This document shows, piece by piece, positions 1-6,713 of a DNA stretch of 11,338 nt. Location of the stretch: the NCBI GenBank assembly GCA_029983705.1, contig JASBYZ010000045.1, positions 1 to 11,338 of the forward strand. Reading direction: 5' to 3'. The notes under the pieces were generated by a model. It did not search any database. It was not told where the DNA came from and was given only the letters and a program-made list of their open reading frames with translations. Positions within the stretch are counted from its first letter, which is position 1; each line of letters begins with the position of its first letter. The translations under genes were made by a program, and so were the position numbers. The DNA comes from Coriobacteriales bacterium (GTDB lineage Bacteria > Actinomycetota > Coriobacteriia > Coriobacteriales > JAEZZM01).

Positions 1-1815
1 GAAAAGCAATACAGCAAAGATGAGATCTTAATGATGTATCTCAACACTATTTATTACGGCTCTGGTGCCTACGGTATCCAGGCTGCCTCTCAAACTTATT
101 TTGGTAAGGATGCTAAAGATTTAAGCCTTGCCGAGTCAGCCCTTTTAGCTGGTATTCCTCAGTCTCCATCAAAGCTTGACCCAACCAATAATATGGATTT
201 AGCACTTCAGCGTCGTGACACTGTGCTAAGAAGAATGAGAGATGCAGGTGACATCTCTGAGCAGCAGTATCAAGAGGCAACTAAAGAAGAAATCAAACTT
301 AACTATAATCCACCTACTAAAAACGGTACCTATAAGTACCCTTACTTTGTTGACTACGTAAAGTCAATTTTGCTTGATGAGTTTAACCAAGACGTCCTCT
401 TTAAATCAGGACTTACGGTTAAAACAACCATCAAACCAGAGCTTCAACAATACGCTGAGGAGTCCATTAAGGGTGTTATTGGTGATGCCGAGAAGCTCGA
501 GGGCGCTCTTATCTCAGTAGATGTTAATAACGGCCACATCGTTTCTATGGTGGGCGGTAAAAATTACGAGAAGGACCAATTTAACCTTGCAACTCAAGCT
601 AAAAGACAGCCAGGTTCTGCATTTAAGGTATTTACCTTAGTTGCAGCAATTCAGGAAGGCATGAGTCCTGAGACTATGGTTAACGCCAACTCTCCTGCTC
701 AAATCTCTGAAAACTGGACCGTACAAAACTACGCTAATGAGTCTGCAGGCATCATTACCCTTCGTGAGGCCACCTGGAGATCTTTAAACACTGCATACGC
801 TCGTGTATCCCATGAAATTGGTGCAGGAGCTACGGTTGAAACTGCTAAGGCAATGGGAATTACCTCCCCACTTCAGCAGGTAGAGTCCGTATCCTTGGGT
901 GTATTTGGTACCTCACCTCTTGAGCTTGCCTCATCATTTGCTACCCTTGCAAGCGGTGGTATTCACAGAGACCCTGTAGCGATCACTGAGGTAGTTGACA
1001 GAAAAGGCCAGGTCATCTTCTCTCAAGAAGATACCTCTAAGCGTGTTATCGATGAAGATGTTGCGGCCGCTACAAATGATGTATTAAAAGGCGTTGTAAC
1101 AAACGGTACTGCTAAGTATGCAAACCCTAACGATAATCACATTTACGCAGGTAAGACTGGTACCTCTCAAAATGTTCGTGACCTTTGGATGGTAGGATAT
1201 ACCACCTCTTACTCAACTGCAGTATGGATAGGGTATCGCCAAGAAGCAGAGATTAGATTTAACGGTGCTCTTGGTACCACCGGAAAGCTTCCTTCCCCTA
1301 TCTTTAAGGCATACATGACCAAGGCTATGAAGGGGCTTCCAAGACAAGACTTCCCAACTGCACCAGAGCCAGAGTATAAGAACTCGAGCGAGTGGGACTT
1401 GGGCGCACAGGCTCAAGAGAGCACTCAAACAAGCAGCTCAGCACAAGAATCTTCAATTGCAATTGGAGAGTTAAGTCAAAAGTATCCTGGATATGGCATT
1501 GCTACGGTATCGGTATTTGACCCAGTAGTTCCTGCAGGATCTGTGGTTAAGGCAGATGTAAACCATGATACGCATGAGATCTTAGTCTATATCTCTAAGG
1601 GTAAAGAAGGCGGAGAGACCCTTGAGGACCTCTTTACCAGTGATGATCTCAATAACATCTACGGTAACCAGCACCGCAGACAGCAGCAACAACCTCAGCA
1701 GCAGCCAGGCTATCAACAAGATAGTGGCGGCGGCTTCTATGATGAGTACCAGCCAAGTAATGGACGCCAAGACTCTGACAGTGGCGGCGGCTTCTTTGCC
1801 CCATACGGCTACTAG
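1..1815 (+). CDS. ponA: Class A penicillin-binding protein (PBP1A type), 5'-truncated by the window edge
   Basis: This bifunctional enzyme polymerises lipid II into glycan strands (GT51) and cross-links the stem peptides (transpeptidase) on the outer face of the membrane. The reading frame is open from base 1, so the first ATG at 31 is internal. The cytoplasmic tail, membrane anchor and catalytic start of GT51 lie outside the window. Counting codons from base 1, late GT51 motifs remain: KDEILMMYLN at 6-15 and RRDTVL at 71-76. The transpeptidase follows with all three active-site motifs: SAFK (nucleophile S206, K209), SLN (261-263) and KTG (385-387). Residues about 495-535 (YPGYGIATV to ISKGK) look like one degenerate PASTA-like module. 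The end is Gln/Pro-rich, then Gly/Asp/Tyr-rich with DSGGGF twice. Codon 604 is the last and the stop is TAG. The gene converges on the minus-strand argR unit. The family assignment is certain; the gene symbol is by analogy. Confidence 0.95.
   Translation, partial: EKQYSKDEILMMYLNTIYYGSGAYGIQAASQTYFGKDAKDLSLAESALLAGIPQSPSKLDPTNNMDLALQRRDTVLRRMRDAGDISEQQYQEATKEEIKLNYNPPTKNGTYKYPYFVDYVKSILLDEFNQDVLFKSGLTVKTTIKPELQQYAEESIKGVIGDAEKLEGALISVDVNNGHIVSMVGGKNYEKDQFNLATQAKRQPGSAFKVFTLVAAIQEGMSPETMVNANSPAQISENWTVQNYANESAGIITLREATWRSLNTAYARVSHEIGAGATVETAKAMGITSPLQQVESVSLGVFGTSPLELASSFATLASGGIHRDPVAITEVVDRKGQVIFSQEDTSKRVIDEDVAAATNDVLKGVVTNGTAKYANPNDNHIYAGKTGTSQNVRDLWMVGYTTSYSTAVWIGYRQEAEIRFNGALGTTGKLPSPIFKAYMTKAMKGLPRQDFPTAPEPEYKNSSEWDLGAQAQESTQTSSSAQESSIAIGELSQKYPGYGIATVSVFDPVVPAGSVVKADVNHDTHEILVYISKGKEGGETLEDLFTSDDLNNIYGNQHRRQQQQPQQQPGYQQDSGGGFYDEYQPSNGRQDSDSGGGFFAPYGY
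1723..1795 (+). repeat. Short in-frame direct repeat in the PBP tail (DSGGGF motif)
   Basis: An identical 16-nt stretch, agtggcggcggcttct, occurs at 1723-1738 and 1780-1795. The copies are 57 nt (19 codons) apart and in frame, so both encode SGGGF preceded by Asp. Just upstream (about 1678-1710) is a CAG/CAA-rich run coding for a Gln/Pro segment. Together they give the C-terminus of the penicillin-binding protein a low-complexity, probably disordered extracellular tail that could change length by slippage or recombination. Confidence 0.7.
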
Positions 1816-1822
1816 AAACAAT

Positions 1823-1859
1823 AATGCCCGAGGTGATTTCTTCACCCCGGGCATTTTTT
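1823..1859 (+). terminator. Rho-independent terminator, probably shared by convergent genes
   Basis: The left arm at 1823-1836 pairs with the right arm at 1842-1855 in a 14-bp stem with one A-C mismatch (1831/1847) and a 5-nt loop. A run of six T (1854-1859) follows on the plus strand. The hairpin starts 8 nt after the penicillin-binding protein stop. Read on the minus strand, the same stem lies 28 nt beyond the stop of the small membrane protein and is followed by a weaker T-rich stretch (attattgttt). It may therefore act in both directions, with the plus strand clearly stronger. Confidence 0.88.
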
Positions 1860-1882
1860 ATAAGCTTATTTTAGCTTAGTAG

Positions 1883-2395
1883 TTACTCAGTAATTTCAAG
1901 TGATTCAACATTACCAAGACGTCTTCTTATTGCTGGAATGCAGGTAAGGACCATGAAAAATGCAAGGCCTATACCAAGATATGCAACAGCGTAGGCACCC
2001 CATGCAGCAGATACCTTATAAAGATTAGTGCCCGCCTCAACAAGGCCGGTAATAAGACTAAAGGCTTGCATAAGTGGAAATGAGATGGCTACCACAAACA
2101 CAAAGAGCATGATAACCGTCATTAAGGTCACACGAATTTGTGGCCACTCAGTCTTTTGATAGTTTGGTAAAAAGAGCGCAATTAAAAGTGCAATTGCAGA
2201 CATAGCTGCAATGTTTCCAAGCTTAGACCCGCTCATTAAATAGGGAGACCCCCCGTTTACCAGCTGATTAAAGCTTACAATCACCTCATCTGCTCCGTAG
2301 GGCGTCATCTTTATAAACGGCGCAAAATATAAGAGGACAATCATGATACTGATGCCCACAAGGTAGATAATCTTTATTAAGTTAATTTGTTTCAT
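1883..2395 (-). CDS. Hypothetical four-helix membrane protein downstream of argR
   Basis: I do not recognise this 170-residue protein. Four hydrophobic stretches suggest membrane helices at about 8-27, 60-77, 89-108 and 131-154. A roughly 30-residue polar segment (29-58, with YGADE and NGGSPY) separates helices 1 and 2. Charged segments, KTEWPQIR (81-88) and a basic IRRR (156-159) near the C-terminus, fit a cytoplasmic C-terminus by the positive-inside rule. There is no cleavable signal peptide and no catalytic motif that I can see. The start lies 7 nt after the argR stop without a convincing Shine-Dalgarno sequence, so translation is probably coupled to argR. It is the last gene before the convergent terminator. 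A transport or amino-acid link can only be guessed from the position beside argR. Confidence 0.85.
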   Translation of the reverse strand: MKQINLIKIIYLVGISIMIVLLYFAPFIKMTPYGADEVIVSFNQLVNGGSPYLMSGSKLGNIAAMSAIALLIALFLPNYQKTEWPQIRVTLMTVIMLFVFVVAISFPLMQAFSLITGLVEAGTNLYKVSAAWGAYAVAYLGIGLAFFMVLTCIPAIRRRLGNVESLEITE

Positions 2396-2402
2396 GAACC
2401 CA

Positions 2403-2831
2403 CTACTTTTGTCTTAGTTTTTCTATTTCTTTCCTAAATGACTCTGCATCCTCTTCATTATCGCAGATTACTAAGACTGTATCATCGCCCGCTACAGAAC
2501 CCACAACTTGCGGGAGCTCTGAGCCATCAAGGGCTGCAGCAATTCCAGGTGCAGTTCCAGGAGAAGCCTTAACTAAGACCAGGTTTCCTGTCATTCGCAC
2601 TTCTTCTACGAGATCTTTAACCATTCGCTGCAGATGTATATCTTCTGAGAGTACATAGTAACCTTCATTAATTTTTTGAAGACCAAGATCGGTGATATCT
2701 CGAGAAACGGTAGCTTGAGTACACTTAAAACCTGCTTGCAAAAGTTCATCTACGAGTGCACGCTGCGTTCTGATGTGCTTATCGCGGATAACTTTGCGAA
2801 TATACTCGTGGCGATCATTTCTTTTTTTCAT
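2403..2831 (-). CDS. argR: Arginine repressor ArgR
   Basis: A 142-residue transcription factor of the ArgR/AhrC family, close to the usual 150. The N-terminal winged-helix domain contains the recognition-helix signature TQATVSRD (38-45). The C-terminal hexamerisation and arginine-binding domain contains GTAPGIA (92-98) and the diagnostic GDD (115-117). In this family arginine-bound hexamers bind ARG boxes to repress biosynthesis or activate catabolism. No arginine pathway genes are in the window, so its targets lie elsewhere, apart from possible autoregulation and control of the downstream membrane gene. The start is well supported: the minus strand reads GGAGAG, six bases, then ATG. Family identity is near certain. 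Whether it is the only ArgR of the organism cannot be seen. Confidence 0.96.
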   Translation of the reverse strand: MKKRNDRHEYIRKVIRDKHIRTQRALVDELLQAGFKCTQATVSRDITDLGLQKINEGYYVLSEDIHLQRMVKDLVEEVRMTGNLVLVKASPGTAPGIAAALDGSELPQVVGSVAGDDTVLVICDNEEDAESFRKEIEKLRQK

Positions 2832-2837
2832 AGCATA

Positions 2838-2843
2838 CTCTCC
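2838..2843 (-). promoter_or_regulatory. Ribosome binding site of argR
   Basis: The minus strand reads GGAGAG at 2843-2838, six bases before the ATG at 2831. It is one of the best Shine-Dalgarno sequences in the window and fixes the argR start. It also suggests argR is translated independently of the upstream polysaccharide operon. Confidence 0.7.
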
Positions 2844-2896
2844 AATGCCTAATACAGCTTCCCTAAAATGAGAATCTGTACCAACATCCCTTACAA

Positions 2897-2907
2897 GTAA
2901 AATTTAC
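2897..2907 (-). promoter_or_regulatory. Possible operator-like palindrome upstream of argR
   Basis: A perfect inverted repeat, GTAAA-A-TTTAC on the plus strand, lies 66 nt upstream of the argR start inside the 128-nt gap. It is AT-rich, as ARG boxes are, but lacks the TGAAT/ATTCA halves of the known consensus, so ArgR binding is only a guess. A weak promoter-like pair (TTGCTA, 18 nt, TAAATT on the minus strand) overlaps it. An 11-bp palindrome in AT-rich DNA can also arise by chance. Confidence 0.22.
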
Positions 2908-2959
2908 CAATGAAAACACGCAAATAGCAAGCGCAATTACAGTCTCTAAGCCCTTACGG

Positions 2960-4822
2960 CTAGTTTTTTGAGGTCAAAACCTCAATATCTTGATGAGTAT
3001 AGGTTGGAACACATTTTTCTAAGGCTTGCTTTACCTCTGCATTTGGCTTTGACATAAATGCCTTAAGGTACTCGAGGTGTGCTTGCAGCTCATCAAAATC
3101 AGGGCTTTGCGCCTTAGAAATCATAATGTCTTTGTTTCCAGTGGGGCGTGTAGTCTCACCAACATTTAAGAGCTCTTCATACAGCTTTTCGCCCGGTCTT
3201 AAGCCAGTGTAGACAATGTCAATGTCTTTACCTTCTACAAGTCCAGAAAGCTTAAGCATATTTTTAGCCAAATCAACAATCTTTACTGGCTCACCCATAT
3301 TGAGAATAAAAATCTCTCCGCCAAAGGCCATGCCACCCGCATGAATAATAAGGCGTGCAGCCTCAGGTATGGTCATAAAGTATCTCACAATATCAGGGTG
3401 TGTAACCGTAATAGGTCCACCCTCTTTAATTTGGCGTTTAAAAATTGGAATAACAGATCCGTGTGAGCCTAAGACATTACCAAATCTTACCGCAGCAAAT
3501 AAGGTATCTGACTTGCTGTTATAGGCTTGAATAATCATTTCACCCATGCGCTTGGTAGCACCCATTACGTTTGCAGGGTTTACGGCCTTATCGGTAGAGA
3601 TAAAAATAAAGCGCTCTACCTTATGCTCTATTGCAACCTCAACGGTATTAAGCGTGCCGTATACATTATTCTTAAGCGCCTCACGAGGGTTAACCTCCAT
3701 AAGCGGTACATGCTTGTGAGCTGCAGCGTGAAAGAGCACCTGAGGTTTATGCTGGCTAAAGACCTCTTCAAGGCGGGCTCTATCTCTAATTGAACCAATT
3801 TCTATGGTGATGTCGCAGTCAGGGTGCTTTTCTAAAATCTCGCCTCGTAAATCAAAGACGCCGTTTTCATAGATGTCAAAAAAGATAAGCTTCTTTGGCT
3901 CAACAGCTATCAGTTGGCGCACAAGCTCTGAACCGATGGACCCGCCTGCACCGGTAATCATAACGGTTTTACCTTTAATGTAGGACTGAGCTATATGGTT
4001 ATCAAGCTCGATTTCTTTTCTGCCAAGTAAGTCAGAAAGGTTTACCTCTCTAAGCGCAATATCGCCAATTTCTTCTACTGACAAATCTTTTACGTCAGGA
4101 AGGGTTAAAAGTCTACAATCAGTTTCAGAGCAGATGGTAAAGATTTCTCTTCGATTATTTCTGGTGCCACTTAAGATGGCAACAACAATCTGTTCAATAT
4201 CAAACTCTTGAACAAGCTTTAAGATGTCATGACGGTTACCCATTACCTTAACGCCAGAAATTCTCATCCCCTGCTTATGTGGGTCATCGTCAACTGCCAA
4301 AATAGGAATGCCCTGCATCGCATAATCCCCGGTAAGCATACGGTTAATGCACATAGCTCCAGTTTCACCGGCGCCCACAATCATAGTTCTTGGACGCTCA
4401 GACTTAGGGGCAAGCTCAAGTTTAGATTTGGTGTGGCGATACGAAAATCTGTAGAGCAGACGCACTCCACCCACCAGCAATAGCTCAAGCACAAAGCCTA
4501 CGGCAAGCACGCGTATAGGAAAGCGCACAAAGAAGGCGAAGCTTATAAATGCTCCAATAAGGGTGGCAACCGTTACCGCAATTAATACCTGCATTAAGGT
4601 ATTAAAATTTGCAAATTCAAATAGCGAGGTATAGAGGTGAAAAGCCCCGTAGACTAAAACATTTATGACCGCAAACAGTGCCATAACAAAAAATGCATCA
4701 GTATCAGTTAAGAGGGCTACCGCTTGTCCGGTAAGAAAATACGCTAAACTAAAGGCAGCAAAGCATGCAATGATATCAAATATAACTAAGAAAGCCGCGC
4801 GACGCGATAAATTAAGTTCCAT
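2960..4822 (-). CDS. Membrane-anchored CapD/WbpM/PglF-type nucleotide-sugar 4,6-dehydratase
   Basis: The protein has 620 residues from the ATG at 4822. Four N-terminal membrane helices (about 7-30, 43-64, 76-99, 105-126) are followed by a first Rossmann region (GAGETG, 150-155). Next is the catalytic short-chain dehydrogenase domain, with TGAGGSIGSE (290-299) and STDKAVNP (409-416). The usual catalytic YxxxK appears as MxxxK (M420, K424), the hallmark of the large membrane-bound group. Known members remove water from UDP-GlcNAc to give UDP-4-keto-6-deoxy-HexNAc, a precursor of QuiNAc, FucNAc or bacillosamine-type sugars; I infer the same here. An in-frame GTG at 4831 overlaps the Shine-Dalgarno AAAGGAAG, so the ATG is preferred. 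The gene is last in the operon, 76 nt after rmlB. Final sugar product unknown, since no partner aminotransferase or reductase is visible. Confidence 0.93.
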   Translation of the reverse strand: MELNLSRRAAFLVIFDIIACFAAFSLAYFLTGQAVALLTDTDAFFVMALFAVINVLVYGAFHLYTSLFEFANFNTLMQVLIAVTVATLIGAFISFAFFVRFPIRVLAVGFVLELLLVGGVRLLYRFSYRHTKSKLELAPKSERPRTMIVGAGETGAMCINRMLTGDYAMQGIPILAVDDDPHKQGMRISGVKVMGNRHDILKLVQEFDIEQIVVAILSGTRNNRREIFTICSETDCRLLTLPDVKDLSVEEIGDIALREVNLSDLLGRKEIELDNHIAQSYIKGKTVMITGAGGSIGSELVRQLIAVEPKKLIFFDIYENGVFDLRGEILEKHPDCDITIEIGSIRDRARLEEVFSQHKPQVLFHAAAHKHVPLMEVNPREALKNNVYGTLNTVEVAIEHKVERFIFISTDKAVNPANVMGATKRMGEMIIQAYNSKSDTLFAAVRFGNVLGSHGSVIPIFKRQIKEGGPITVTHPDIVRYFMTIPEAARLIIHAGGMAFGGEIFILNMGEPVKIVDLAKNMLKLSGLVEGKDIDIVYTGLRPGEKLYEELLNVGETTRPTGNKDIMISKAQSPDFDELQAHLEYLKAFMSKPNAEVKQALEKCVPTYTHQDIEVLTSKN

Positions 4823-4830
4823 GGTACGCA

Positions 4831-4838
4831 CTTCCTTT
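4831..4838 (-). promoter_or_regulatory. Ribosome binding site that decides the dehydratase start
   Basis: The minus strand reads AAAGGAAG at 4838-4831, eight bases before the ATG at 4822. The alternative GTG start at 4831 uses the last base of this site and has no site of its own, so it is unlikely to be used. Confidence 0.7.
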
Positions 4839-4871
4839 ATTGCATACTAGGCTCGAATACTGTAAAGAATA

Positions 4872-4900
4872 ATTATAGCTATTAGGACGCGCTTTGTGCT
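4872..4900 (-). promoter_or_regulatory. Weak candidate promoter for the CapD-like gene
   Basis: On the minus strand a perfect TATAAT (4877-4872) lies in the 76-nt gap after rmlB. Seventeen bases upstream is AGCACA (4900-4895), which matches only the last three bases of a -35 consensus. This is the largest gap in the sugar operon, so an internal promoter is plausible. TATAAT is also easy to find by chance in AT-rich spacers. Confidence 0.22.
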
Positions 4901-5891
4901 ATTGGCCCTGCTGTTTATAGCTATTCTCTACAGCTTCTTTATCTAAGTGCCAAAATTCAGGGTGGTCGCTATACCAATTAATGGTGGCCTTAAGGCCCGC
5001 TTCAAAATCGGTATATTTAGGAGAAAATCCAAGCTCAGCTATGGTATCTGAGGCATCTATTGCATAGCGCCTATCATGTCCCGCCCGATCTTTCACATGC
5101 TCATAATCATCTTCAGGATATCCCATAAGCCTATTGAGGGTTTTAACTACCTCAAGGTTTGACTTCTCACCATTTGCCCCTAAAAGGTAGGTTTGGCCAG
5201 GTGCACCCTTCTCTAAGATAAGCCATACACCAGCAATATGGTCATCAACATGAATCCAGTCGCGCACGTTAAGCCCGTCACCATAAAGTTTTGGCTTTAC
5301 TCCCATAAGTCTGTTAGTAATCATGCGCGGAATAAACTTCTCTATGTGCTGGTAAGGTCCGTAATTGTTTGAGCAGTTTGAAATTGTTGCCTCAAGTCCA
5401 AAAGACCTCACCCAGGCGCGCACTAACATATCTGCTGATGCCTTAGAGGCAGAATAGGGCGATGAGGGCGCATAAGGAGTATAACGAGTAAACTTGTGAG
5501 GATCATCTAAGGCTAAGTCACCAAAGACCTCATCGGTAGAAATATGGTGCAAGCGTACCTTATAGTTTTTGCAGGCCTCCAAAATATTTGTAGTACCTAC
5601 AATGTTTGACTCAATAAAGGGATAGGGATTTCTAAGCGAGTTATCGTTATGGGACTCAGCCGCAAAGTGTACTACCGCATCCACCTCTTTAACCAGGTCA
5701 AACACGGCATCTTTGTTACAGATATCATCCACCACAAGCTTGCAGCGCTCAAGATTCTTAATAGCATCAGGATGTGCAGCATAGTTAAGCTTATCTATGA
5801 CAATAATTTCAAGATCTTTTTTCACCCGCAAAGATTTGATAACAAAATTGGAGCCAATAAAGCCTGCTCCACCCGTCACAAGAAGTTTCAT
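4899..5891 (-). CDS. rmlB: dTDP-glucose 4,6-dehydratase RmlB
   Basis: Second step of dTDP-L-rhamnose synthesis: dTDP-glucose to dTDP-4-keto-6-deoxyglucose, in the cytoplasm, with bound NAD. The 330-residue protein has the Rossmann motif TGGAGFIG (6-13), the catalytic STDEVFG (T119, D120, E121) and YSASK (Y146, K150). It also carries NCSNNYGPYQ (172-181) and RDWIHVDDH (210-218). The AESHNDNSL segment (78-86) replaces the enterobacterial AESHVDRS but is what I recall from streptococcal RmlB, so it marks the Gram-positive subtype and not a defect. The start overlaps the stop of the upstream glycosyltransferase (TAATG), with GAGG seven bases before the ATG, so translation is coupled. It is separated from rmlC and rmlD by four other genes. 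Confidence 0.96.
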   Translation of the reverse strand: MKLLVTGGAGFIGSNFVIKSLRVKKDLEIIVIDKLNYAAHPDAIKNLERCKLVVDDICNKDAVFDLVKEVDAVVHFAAESHNDNSLRNPYPFIESNIVGTTNILEACKNYKVRLHHISTDEVFGDLALDDPHKFTRYTPYAPSSPYSASKASADMLVRAWVRSFGLEATISNCSNNYGPYQHIEKFIPRMITNRLMGVKPKLYGDGLNVRDWIHVDDHIAGVWLILEKGAPGQTYLLGANGEKSNLEVVKTLNRLMGYPEDDYEHVKDRAGHDRRYAIDASDTIAELGFSPKYTDFEAGLKATINWYSDHPEFWHLDKEAVENSYKQQGQ

Positions 5892-6700
5892 TACTTATCC
5901 TCAAAGCTTCTCTTAAATACCTGTTTGCCCTGCTCCATTAAGTCCATCATACGACTAAAGCTGTATTCCTCACCAAAGAGATCCTCTCTTCTCAGTGCAA
6001 ACTGTGCGCAGAGCACCTTGAAGTATCTGGGTGACACCCTGTAAAAAATTGCTCCGCGATTTTGCAGGTAATACCTGTTATAACCTCTAAACCAGGAAGA
6101 CTCAGAGAGGTCTACGCTTGCAATAGACTCTGATGATGAGTAAAGCTTAGCACCCTTAGAGAGGCTGTCTGCTATAAATACCGAGTCCTCTCCAGACTTA
6201 AAGAGCTCAGAGCCAAATCTCTCATCGATATCCAAATTCATGTGCTCTACAGAGGCACGCCTCATGCTTATGTTAATGGCACCATAGCGAAGGGCATTAA
6301 AAAACTTTACCGGACGTATTCCATAACTTTGGTGAGCCTGAGGGCGAATACCACTGTGAATCCTGTCAACCTTAAAAAATATGAGGTCAGCCTCAGGCAT
6401 ACGCTCATAGGTATCGCTAATTATTTTTGTATAGCCATACCTGTATTTCATATCATCATCGCAAAAGAGCAGGATATCACCTTGTGCATGGGCTAGAGCA
6501 CGCTTTCTTGAAATACCAATGCCGCGCTCTTGATAGCTATACACACGCACACGATTTCCCTTAAAATCAAACTCCTCATACGCTTTTTCAGGCACATCTT
6601 GCACCTGGTTTATAACCAGGATGTCACTTGCAATAGCCATACGCTCAAGTAGGGCTGTGCCTTCAAAATCTCTTGTTGATAAGAGGTGTTCGATCTTCAT
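5891..6700 (-). CDS. Divergent family 2-like glycosyltransferase
   Basis: The 269-residue protein probably has a GT-A fold and transfers a sugar onto a lipid-linked intermediate at the cytoplasmic face. It lacks the classical GT2 opening (VSIIxPxxN). It does carry RGIGISRKRAL (59-69), then QGDILLFCDDD, in which D81-D83 form the metal-binding DxD equivalent, and SGEDSVF (169-175), which resembles the acidic ED motif near the acceptor site. An Arg/Tyr-rich segment follows (RGYNRYYLQNRG). The opening KIEHLLST with a later ILVINQ resembles Gram-positive capsule enzymes annotated only as GT2-like. ATG at 6700 is chosen over an in-frame TTG at 6706; neither has a strong Shine-Dalgarno. It starts 13 nt after ugd and overlaps rmlB by one base. 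Donor and acceptor unknown. Confidence 0.85.
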   Translation of the reverse strand: MKIEHLLSTRDFEGTALLERMAIASDILVINQVQDVPEKAYEEFDFKGNRVRVYSYQERGIGISRKRALAHAQGDILLFCDDDMKYRYGYTKIISDTYERMPEADLIFFKVDRIHSGIRPQAHQSYGIRPVKFFNALRYGAINISMRRASVEHMNLDIDERFGSELFKSGEDSVFIADSLSKGAKLYSSSESIASVDLSESSWFRGYNRYYLQNRGAIFYRVSPRYFKVLCAQFALRREDLFGEEYSFSRMMDLMEQGKQVFKRSFEDK

Positions 6701-6713
6701 AGTCAATCTAGAA

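Noticed and set aside
1861..1878. Small hairpin taagct/agctta next to the main terminator
   Set aside because: Only six weak pairs and no T-run on either strand; the stronger stem at 1823-1855 accounts for termination.
1622..1879. Overlapping frames on both strands across the PBP tail (plus 1622-1879, minus 1582-1854)
   Set aside because: They lie over the Gln/Gly-rich end of a clear PBP, run through the terminator hairpin, have no ribosome site or recognisable domain, and are typical shadows of repetitive codons.
2947..2956. TAAGGGCTTA-like palindrome after the CapD-like stop as a terminator
   Set aside because: Four base pairs with a two-base loop cannot form a stable hairpin, and no T-run follows.
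4874..4925. 10-bp direct repeat tatagctatt at 4874-4883 and 4916-4925
   Set aside because: Only two short AT-rich copies, one of them inside the rmlB coding sequence, with no third copy or symmetry; most likely chance.
5634..5660. Changed AESHVDRS motif in RmlB (AESHNDNS) as a possible loss of function
   Set aside because: The same variant is, as I recall, normal in streptococcal-type RmlB, and the catalytic T-D-E, Tyr and Lys are all present.
5649..6044. Plus-strand open frame of 131 codons antisense to rmlB and the glycosyltransferase
   Set aside because: It spans the junction of two well-supported minus-strand genes and has no family motif; it is best explained as an antisense shadow.
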